Part shown: positions 57,351 to 64,000 of the stretch, in pieces
Position numbering within the stretch: position 1 is the first letter of the stretch
How the letters are laid out: each line of letters begins with the position of its first letter
Assembly (NCBI RefSeq): GCF_018294505.1
Contig: NC_057814.1
Location: 296,674,059 to 296,738,058, forward strand
DNA length: 64,000 nt
Direction of reading: 5' to 3'
From: Triticum aestivum
Lineage: Eukaryota; Streptophyta; Magnoliopsida; Poales; Poaceae
Translations under genes and position numbers: made by a program
The notes under the pieces: model-generated
What the model was told of the DNA's origin: nothing
The model's input: only the letters and a program-made list of their open reading frames with translations
The model's database searches: none

Positions 57351-58405
57351 GAGGGGAAAATCAACCTGCGAGATCTAGGGTTCGGTGCGGATCGGCGCGG
57401 GAGAGGAGGCGGCCGGAGCTCGGCGCCGGAGAAGAAGAGGGCGAGGCGCGGCGGAGGAGCTCGGGAGGTGGCCGGACGTCGGCGAGGGAAGCGGCGGCGC
57501 GGGCAGCGGGTCGCCGGGCGCGCTCGGGCGCGAGCGGCCGCGGCGACCTGCGGAGGACGGCGGGAGGCGGCGAACTCGCGCGGCGCCGGCGGAGGCGGGC
57601 GGCGGCGGAGGCGCTTGGGCGGCGCTCGCCAGCGGGAGGACGAGGGCGGCGTGCGGGCGCGCTGGAGAAGGAGGACGGAGCGGCGGGCGGAGGAGACGGG
57701 CTCGGGGGGCCGCGCGCGGGCCGAGCGGGCCACGGGCGGCGGCGCCGGCGACTGCCACGTGTCGCGCCCCGGTAGGCTGCGGGCGGCGCCGGGCGGACGT
57801 GTCCGGCGCGCGGAGGGAGCGGGGCTAGGGTTTGGGGACCCGGGTTTCGGAGGGGAAACACATATTTATCGGTAGAGGGAGCTAGGAGGCTCCAAATGGA
57901 GTGCGGCTTTCTCCCACACGATCGTGATTGAATGACTGAGAGCATGGAGGTGACTTAAATGGGTTGTTGGGCTGTTTGGAGGAGGGTTTTGCTGCAACAC
58001 ACAAAATACCTTTGCGGTTACCCGGTTAACCGTTGGAGCACCAAATGACCTCCAAATGGAACGAAACATGACAGGTGGTCTACCGGTGTTATACCACGGC
58101 CACTTGGCAAACCTCGGTCCATTCCGAGAACGTTTAACACCCGCTCACGAAAAGAAACAAGAGGGGTGCGCTGGTGCGTGTGGGAGTGCCGGATTGCAAA
58201 ACGGACAACGGGGAAAATGCTCGGATGCATGAGACGAACACGTATGCAAATGACATGCACATGATGACATGATATGAGATGCATGACATGAACAAAATGC
58301 AAAACGAAAAACAAAACCCGACCACGAAGGGAATATCATAACACATAGCCGAAAATGGCAAGAGTTGGAGTTACAAATATGGAAAGTTACATCCGGGGTG
58401 TTACA

Positions 58406-58420
58406 ACACTCCACCACTAC
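58406..58420 (-). other. Polypurine-like tract of X2
   Basis: On the minus strand GTAGTGGTGGAGTGT precedes the LTR start TGTAACACCCC. It is a mixed but purine-rich tract. Confidence 0.65.
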
Positions 58421-58437
58421 GAGAGGATCTCGTCCCG

Positions 58438-58549
58438 AGATCTAAGACTGAAAGAACTCTGGATATTCGGAACGGAGGTGGTCCTCGCGCTCCCAGGTGG
58501 CTTCTCGGTCGGAATGGTGCGACCACTTCACGTTCAGGAATTTGATTGA
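58438..58549 (-). pseudogene. X2 chromodomain-like C-terminus behind a stop
   Basis: After the pol stop (TAG 58550-58552) the same frame continues with SIKFLNVKWSHHSDREATWE and REDHLRSEYPEFFQS. In chromoviruses this end is the chromodomain that may direct integration to marked chromatin. Here it would be lost unless the stop is read through. Confidence 0.75.
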
Positions 58550-61285
58550 CTAGTTGCGATTCTTGCGCTCAGTTTCTACAAGAATAGCCACGGGGTGCTC
58601 ATGATAAGACAGATCTTCTTGGAGATCAATCTCTTTGAAGTTGATGGTGCACTCCGGAGTCTTGAAGCACTTGCGAAGCTGTGACACGTGGAACACATCG
58701 TGCATGTTCGCGAAGTTGGAAGGAAGCTCAAGTTGATAGGCGAGGTCGCCTCTTTTGCCAATGATCTTGAAAGGACCCACATATCTAGGGGAAAGCTTCC
58801 CTTTGACACCGAAGTGACGAGTGCCTTTCATTGGAGAGACACGGAGGTAGACATGGTCTCCGATCTCGAAAGCCAAGTCACGGTGCTTGTTATCATAGTA
58901 ACTCTTCTGGCGCGATTGCGCGGCTTTGAGATTTTCACGGATGACTTTACACATTTCTTCAGCCTCTGTGATTAAGTCGTTGCCAAGAAGTTGGCGTTCA
59001 CCTGTCTCTGAACAATTGAGAGGAGTACGGCACTTTCTGCCATAGAGAATCTCGAATGGGGCCTTGCCCGAACTCGCTTGGAAGTTGTTGTTGTAGGAGA
59101 ATTCGGCATATGGAATACAATCTTCCCACTTCATGCCAAAGGAAATAACAAAAGCCCTGAGCATATCTTCAAGGATTTGATTGACTCGCTCGACTTGACC
59201 ACTAGTTTGAGGATGGAAAGCTGTTCTGAAGTGAATGTTGGTCCCCATGGCCTTCTGGAAGGAGTCCCAGAACTTAGAAGTGAAGATGCTTCCACGATCT
59301 GAAGAAATCAATTGTGGAATGCCGTGCAAGGAGACAATCCTGGAGGTGTATAGCTCTGCCAACTGAGCTACTGTGATAGATTCTTTGATTGGAAGGAAAT
59401 GAGCCACTTTAGTAAGCTTGTCGATGACAATGAAGATAGCATCATTTCCGCGCTTCGACTTTGGAAATCCAGTCACGAAGTCCATTTCGACATGATCAAA
59501 CTTCCATTCTGGGATAGCAAGAGGTTGGAGGAGACCAGGTGGTCGTTGGTGTTCTGCTTTCACCCTTCGACAGACATCACATTCATTCAGGAATTGAGCG
59601 ATTTCTCGCTTCATTCGAGTCCACCAATACGACTGCTTGAGGTCATGGTACATCTTCGTACTTCCAGGATGAATGGAAAGAAGAGAATTGTGTGCCTCGT
59701 TCATAATGACTGTCCTTAGATCACCTTTAGGAACCACAATCCGGTCCTCAAAGAATAAATTGTCTCTGTCATCAATGCGATAGCACTTGTATTTGGAAAG
59801 ACCCTTGTCAATACCACGTTTCACCTTCTTCTCCATGGTATCCAGGAGTTCTGCCTCACGAATTTGATCTTCCAAAGTAGGAGAGACTATGAGGTTGGCA
59901 AGAAAGCCTTGAGGAACAACTTGGAGATTCAGCTTGCGGAAAGCTTCACAAAGATCCGGTTGAAATGGCTTGAGAATTAAGCTGTTGCAATAAGCCTTTC
60001 TGCTCAAAGCATCTGCAATGACATTGGCTTTGCCTGGAGTATATTCAATACTCGGATTGTACTCTTGAATCATTTCGACCCATCGACTTTGCCTGAGGTT
60101 GAGGTTGGGCTGAGTGAAGATGTACTTGAGGCTCTTGTGATCGGTGAATATGTCCACTTTTCTTCCCAACAAGAGATGTCTCCATGTTATTAATGCATGG
60201 ACAACTGCCGCCAACTCAAAATCATGAGTGGGGTAGTTCTTTTCGTTGGGCTTCAACTGACGAGAGGTATAGGCCACAACTTTCTTCTCTTGCATTAACA
60301 CAGCACCGAGACCTTGAAGAGAAGCATCACAGAAAACTTCAAAAGGCTTGGATTCGTCAGGAGGAGTTAAGACAGGAGCTGTGACGAGTTTCTCTTTGAA
60401 AGTGTTGAAAGCAACGTCACACTTAGGAGTCCAGACATACTTCACATGCTTCTGGAGGAGGTTGGAAAGAGGCTTTGCAATCTTAGAGAAATGCTCAACG
60501 AATCTTCGGCAATAGCTTGCAAGACCAAGAAAACTGCGAAGCTGCTTGACATTCTGAGGAGGTTCCCAATTCACAATTGCCGACACCTTCTCGGGATTAA
60601 CAGCGATGCCCTTGGCAGAGATGATATGACCAAGGTAAAGAACTTCATCGAGCCAAAACTCACATTTGGAAAACTTCGCATAGAATTGATACTCTCTGAG
60701 CTTGTCGAGCACCAATCGCAAATGTTTGGCATGGTCCTTCTTATTCTTGGAGAAGACCAAGATATCATCGAGATACACCAGGACGAATTCATTGGTATAG
60801 GGGTTGAAGATGAAATTCATCATTCGAGAGAATGTTGGAGGAGCATTGACAAGGCCGAAAGACATGACAGTATATTCATAAGAACGAAAGCTTGTTCTGA
60901 ATGCATTCTTGGGAATATCTTCTTCACGAATGCGAATCTGATGATAACCCATATGAAGGTCAAGCTTGGAGAATACTTTAGCACCTTTGAGTTGCTCAAG
61001 TAGCTCATTGATGTTGGGAAGTGGATACTTGTTCTTGATTGTCTTCTTGTTCAATGGACGGTAGTCGACACAAAGTCGGTCCGTGCCATCCTTCTTTTGG
61101 ACAAAAAGAACACCGCAACCCCATGGAGATGAACTTGGTTTGATCAAACCCAGACGCTCTTGTTCATCGAGCTGTTTCTTCAATTCCTTCAGCTCCTTGG
61201 GTCCAAGCTTGTATGGACGCTTGCAAACGGGTTCAGTGCCAGGCTCAAGATTGATAACGAACTCAACTGGCCGGTGAGGACGCAT
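58550..61285 (-). CDS. X2 pol: reverse transcriptase, RNase H and integrase in one 911-codon ORF
   Basis: One open frame codes for three enzymes. [15 protein letters not shown] near residue 107 and the catalytic YLDD at 171-174. RNase [14 protein letters not shown] near 318-330 and [11 protein letters not shown] near 380. Integrase: zinc ligands H532, H539, C569 and C572, then D602 (MDFVTGFP), D663 (SSDRGSIF) and E699 (GQVERVNQ), with exact DD35E spacing. The GPFKII and LRKCF region follows. The ORF begins inside the RT lead region: just upstream the same frame has DVFPEELPG and a TAA at 61313-61315. All catalytic residues are present, but upstream and downstream stops separate it from protease and chromodomain. 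It is the best-preserved polymerase in the window. Confidence 0.93.
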   Translation of the reverse strand: MRPHRPVEFVINLEPGTEPVCKRPYKLGPKELKELKKQLDEQERLGLIKPSSSPWGCGVLFVQKKDGTDRLCVDYRPLNKKTIKNKYPLPNINELLEQLKGAKVFSKLDLHMGYHQIRIREEDIPKNAFRTSFRSYEYTVMSFGLVNAPPTFSRMMNFIFNPYTNEFVLVYLDDILVFSKNKKDHAKHLRLVLDKLREYQFYAKFSKCEFWLDEVLYLGHIISAKGIAVNPEKVSAIVNWEPPQNVKQLRSFLGLASYCRRFVEHFSKIAKPLSNLLQKHVKYVWTPKCDVAFNTFKEKLVTAPVLTPPDESKPFEVFCDASLQGLGAVLMQEKKVVAYTSRQLKPNEKNYPTHDFELAAVVHALITWRHLLLGRKVDIFTDHKSLKYIFTQPNLNLRQSRWVEMIQEYNPSIEYTPGKANVIADALSRKAYCNSLILKPFQPDLCEAFRKLNLQVVPQGFLANLIVSPTLEDQIREAELLDTMEKKVKRGIDKGLSKYKCYRIDDRDNLFFEDRIVVPKGDLRTVIMNEAHNSLLSIHPGSTKMYHDLKQSYWWTRMKREIAQFLNECDVCRRVKAEHQRPPGLLQPLAIPEWKFDHVEMDFVTGFPKSKRGNDAIFIVIDKLTKVAHFLPIKESITVAQLAELYTSRIVSLHGIPQLISSDRGSIFTSKFWDSFQKAMGTNIHFRTAFHPQTSGQVERVNQILEDMLRAFVISFGMKWEDCIPYAEFSYNNNFQASSGKAPFEILYGRKCRTPLNCSETGERQLLGNDLITEAEEMCKVIRENLKAAQSRQKSYYDNKHRDLAFEIGDHVYLRVSPMKGTRHFGVKGKLSPRYVGPFKIIGKRGDLAYQLELPSNFANMHDVFHVSQLRKCFKTPECTINFKEIDLQEDLSYHEHPVAILVETERKNRN

Positions 61286-61367
61286 ACCCGGAAGCTCTTC
61301 TGGAAAGACATCTTAGTACTCACAAACGAAGCGAGAGAAAACAACCGAATGGTTCATCACGAGCGGT

Positions 61368-61586
61368 TTAGATACTCACATCCTCAGAAGAGTGTGTCAA
61401 TTGAATTTCCCTGGCAGCACAATCAAGTTTAGCCTTGTGCTTAGAAAGCCAGTCCATCCCGAGAATTAGATCAATATCCGAGTCACCAAGAACAATTGGT
61501 TTGGCCAGAAATTTATAGTCGCCCATCTTGATACCGACATTCGGAACCATCATGCTAGAGCTCAAACGCTTAGCCAGAGAAATAAC
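61368..61586 (-). pseudogene. X2 protease, C-terminal half
   Basis: The frame, the same as gag, reads VPNVGIKMGDYKFLAKPIVL and DIDLILGMDWLSKHKAKLDC, the typical end of a gypsy aspartic protease. A stop TAA at 61587 separates it from the active site DTGASHSF upstream. Another stop at 61368, followed by a frameshift, separates it from RT. Confidence 0.85.
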
Positions 61587-62617
61587 TTACATTGCTCTAG
61601 ATAATTCCTCTGTGTCAAAATTGTGCTTCGATGCAAATGGGTATGACATGAAAGAATGCGATGCACCAGTATCAAATAAGACTTTTGCAGGAATATCGTT
61701 AACTGAGAGATTACCCATTATCACATCAGTAGATTCCTCAGCTTGAGCTGCATTCATCATGTTCACCTTTGCAGACTTGGGATTATGCTTGACCACTGCA
61801 TTGCTGGAAGATCTCCCAGGAGGAGGAGGCGGAAGACGCCTTTGATTGAAGCACTTGTTAGCATAGTGACCTTTCTGCTGACACTTGTTGCAAGTCACCT
61901 CTGAGAGTGGACGATGATAAGGAGCATTCGACTTTGGAGCTTCATTCTGAGACTTGTTCTGATAGCCAGAGTTTGGTGGGTGGGAAGATCCATGGCCACC
62001 TTTGTTCTTCTGCTGGAAAGGCTGACGAAACGAAGGAGGAGGAGGCAACCAGAACTTCTGTTGCTTAGCAGCCACTAGTGAGGAAGAAGAAGACTGAACT
62101 GCGTCCCTGACTCTCTTCTTAGAAGCCTCACACTTGAGCTGAGCAGCCTCTTGCTTCAGAGCCATATTGTAGAAATCATCATACTTGGTCGGCTCAAAAA
62201 GCACGAGAGGTAATTGCAGATCTTCTCTGAGGCCACCTCTGAATTGATAGATCATGCTCTTTTCATCAGGAACGTCTTGCTTAGCGAAGCGAGAGAGTTT
62301 CTGAAACTGAGTATTGTATTGATACACGGACATGCTGCCTTGCTTGAGATTGCGGAACTCCTCACGCTTGCTCTCAACAACACTTTATGGAATGTGGTGA
62401 GCTTTGAAATCTCAGCGGAACTCATCCCAGGTAATCACACGACCTCCTCTGGAATCTTTGTATTGTTGATACCACTCGGCAGCTTGATCCTTGAGTTGAA
62501 AAGAAGCGAACTTGACAAATTTCTCAGGCCTGACATTGCTACATTCAAAATTCTTGTTGATGTCCACGAGCCAATCATCGGCATCTGTGGCCTCGGCACA
62601 GTAGCTGAAAGACTTGG
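61587..62617 (-). pseudogene. X2 gag and protease active site, two in-frame stops, cut by Z
   Basis: From the right edge the frame shows SYCAEATDADDWLVDINKNF and FASFQLKDQAAEWYQQYKDS, typical capsid text. A TGA (62412-62414) and a TAA (62385-62387) follow, at places where Arg and Gln are expected. The frame then runs open to 61587 with SVYQYNTQFQKLSRFAKQDV, a zinc knuckle CNKCQQKGHYANKC and the protease active site LFDTGASHSFMS. The N-terminus lies beyond Z. Gag forms the particle and binds RNA through the knuckle. Confidence 0.88.
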
Positions 62618-64000
62618 TGAAACGCCCGGATAATCATGCTACAGTAATGTCACGTTAATGATGGCACGTCACCTCTGTCACTGTAATTAATCTCGGGTTA
62701 ATTCAAAACCGTTTCAAATTCAAATTCAAATTAATGTCAATAATAAAAGTTTTCAAAAATTTAAACAAAATGTTCGGTGGGTGCCAGATATTGCACTGAT
62801 AATGATTGTGGAGAAAACATATTTTTAGAAAATGCCTAACTAATTTAAAATGATGTAAAACACAAAAGAAAATAAATAAAAAGAAAAGAAAATGCAACAC
62901 AGAAAAAAAAGAACAAAAGGAGGAAGAAGCCCCCCCCTGCTGGACCGCGGCCCAGCTGGCCTTCGGGCCAACCAGGCCGGCCCCCACTCCACTCCTTATC
63001 CCCTCGCCCCCCCCCCCGCAACCCTAGCCACCACCGACAACCCCCACCTCCCCACTCACTCGCTCCCCCACCCCCCGATCCCATCTGGATCGGGGCAACG
63101 ACCGCGACGCCCCGACTCGTCCCCACCGCCACGGCCACCTCGCCGGAGCCACCGCGTCGCCTCCTCCCTGGAGTCCTCCGCTCGCCCGACGACCCCGCCG
63201 CCTGGATCGACGCCGCCTTGACCTCGTCTCGTCCCCGACGGACTTCTTCCCCTCCGGCGCCGTCGTCCCTGACCCCCCTCCACGAGCCCTACTGCCTAGA
63301 CCCCACTGCCCCGTGGTGAGGCTCCGGCATCCCCTCCTCCTCCCTTGCTCCGGCCACTTCGGCCAGGGCCTCGCTCACCGGCGCCCGCACGCGCGCGCTG
63401 TTCCGTCTGGCCGCGCCCGTCGCCCCGCGCCAATGCGCCTCGCCGGCGCCGTGCCGTTGGCCGCGCCTGGGCTCGTCCCTGGCCTCGCCCGCACGCCCGC
63501 CGCTCGGCTCCGCCCCTACCTCTCACTGCCCTGCCTCGCCGGGCCTCTTCCCCCTCGCCCAGGCTCGCCGTCGCCCGCACCAAGTGCCTCTGTCGAGCTC
63601 CCCGAACGCGCCCGCTCCTTGCACCAGTCGCGCACCGCACCGGGCTCGCCCCGCTCCGGCCATGGCCGGCGCCGTGCCCCGCCGTGGCCGCCAGCGCCCA
63701 CGCCCGCGTGCCCCTGGGCGTGCGCCCGAACGGGGCGCGCCCGTAACCCGTCGCCCGCACCCGTGGACCAAACCCGCAGTGCCCCCTGGGCCACTGCCAG
63801 GTGGGCCTCGCCCCCCTGAGCCACTGCCCCATGGGCCCGAACCCCGTGGGCCTATGACAAACGGGGCCCAGCCCACAGAACGAAAAGGAAAAAATAAAAT
63901 AAATGAAATTATTAAAAAAATAAAATAATAATAATAATAATAAACTAATTAATAAAAATTAATAAATAAATAAATAAATATTAATAATAAAACAAATAAT
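62618..64000 (+). mobile_element. Z: start of an LTR element inserted in X2 gag, runs off the window
   Basis: X2 gag coding text stops at 62617 (CTTGG), and a sequence beginning TGAAACGCCCGGATAATC starts. This resembles the TGTAAC-CCCGG starts of long grass gypsy LTRs. It continues with AT-rich sequence, a GC-rich block (62930-63880) with an AACCCTAGCCACC leader, and ends in an AATA-rich microsatellite. The many overlapping ORFs in the GC-rich block look like chance coding. Orientation plus is inferred from the start motif. Neither the end of the LTR nor any coding domain is in view. Confidence 0.6.
63893..64000. repeat. AT-rich simple repeat (AATA/AAT type)
   Basis: Runs of AATAATAAT near 63926 and AAATAAATAAATAAAT near 63958-63980 lie inside Z. 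Confidence 0.85.

Larger units (their letters stand above)
51673..58405 (-). repeat. X2 3' LTR (about 4.2 kb without the Y2 insertion)
   Basis: On the plus strand it begins TGTAACGCCCACGATG and ends CCGGGGTGTTACA, inverted ends typical of this LTR. About 52576-54795 and 57351-58405 align with X1 (1355-4090 and 4100-5207). Removing Y2 leaves 51673-54799 plus 57351-58405, about 4180 bp. The long stretch 53000-54780 is AT-rich with repeated CATGGC- and AACATG-like words and holds no gene. The GC-rich block 57380-57830 contains overlapping ORFs on both strands that I regard as chance. Confidence 0.86.
51673..62617 (-). mobile_element. X2: minus-strand chromovirus-type Ty3-gypsy element with a 4.2-kb LTR
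   Basis: From left to right on the plus strand: 3' LTR (51673-58405, with Y2 inserted), polypurine tract, chromodomain remnant, integrase, RNase H, RT, protease and gag up to 62617, where Z cuts it. Domain order protease-RT-RNase H-integrase and the SHHSDREATWERE end mark the Tekay/Del-type chromoviruses. Very long LTRs of about 4-5 kb beginning TGTAAC recall the barley Erika/Sukkula group, but I cannot confirm that name. The 5' LTR lies right of the window. Confidence 0.85.

Noticed and set aside
62892..63928. Many overlapping ORFs of 70-180 codons on both strands
   Set aside because: GC-rich LTR sequence of Z with chance open frames. No domain is recognised in any frame.

Overview
This window is grass genomic DNA and almost certainly from the wheat tribe (Triticeae: wheat, Aegilops, barley or rye). 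The evidence is a complete Angela/BARE/WIS-type Ty1-copia element, the 3' half of a Maximus-like (SIRE clade) copia element, and several Ty3-gypsy families. I see no host gene, tRNA, rRNA or CRISPR array. All 64 kb can be assigned to LTR retrotransposons inserted into one another. I use local labels A, D, E, F, G, H, S, X, Y, Z and Maximus. Family names are stated only where motifs support them.

Layout. 1-1354: 3' end and 3' LTR of plus-strand gypsy Y1, inserted in X1. 1355-5207: very long LTR X1 (minus), inserted in the Maximus reverse transcriptase. 5208-22572: Maximus 3' half (plus), interrupted at 6467-15008 by the complete copia element A (target duplication AAAGC). 22573-25626: 3' end and LTR of gypsy F (plus), interrupted by Maximus and itself sitting in the integrase of D. 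25627-40276: gypsy D (minus), interrupted at 27802-37469 by gypsy E (plus, duplication ATGCC), which carries solo LTR S (30460-31253, duplication GGAAA). 40277-42786: integrase part of gypsy G (plus). 42787-50097: gypsy H (minus, duplication ACCAC). 50098-51672: sequence beyond H, with a B3-like ORF and a 113-bp inverted repeat. 51673-62617: X2 (minus), a chromovirus-type gypsy with a 4.2-kb LTR and a long pol ORF. Its LTR holds the truncated element Y2 (about 54800-57350). 62618-64000: start of another LTR element Z.

How it fits together. D, F and H are one family (shared LTR ends, PPT and PBS). With E and G they look like the Ogre/TAT lineage: D shows RT, RNase H, a second archaeal-type RNase H and integrase in that order. 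The most interesting structure is in this lineage. Between pol and the 3' LTR several elements carry an inward-facing antisense transcription unit. In E it is a spliced five-exon gene with a TATA box, of the 'putative gypsy-type transposon' family (PF04195-like), ending in a coiled coil. F carries a related gene. In H it is a TATA-driven B3-domain-like gene with an acidic serine-rich tail, and a second B3-like ORF of the same architecture lies at 50305-50754. Y1 shows a matching antisense TATA box and splice donor. Nearly all reading frames are broken, and many stops are C-to-T type, as expected from decay of methylated repeats. By-eye LTR divergence is about 2.5% for A, 4-4.5% for H and 6% for E. 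All family assignments rest on recognition from sequence, with no database search.
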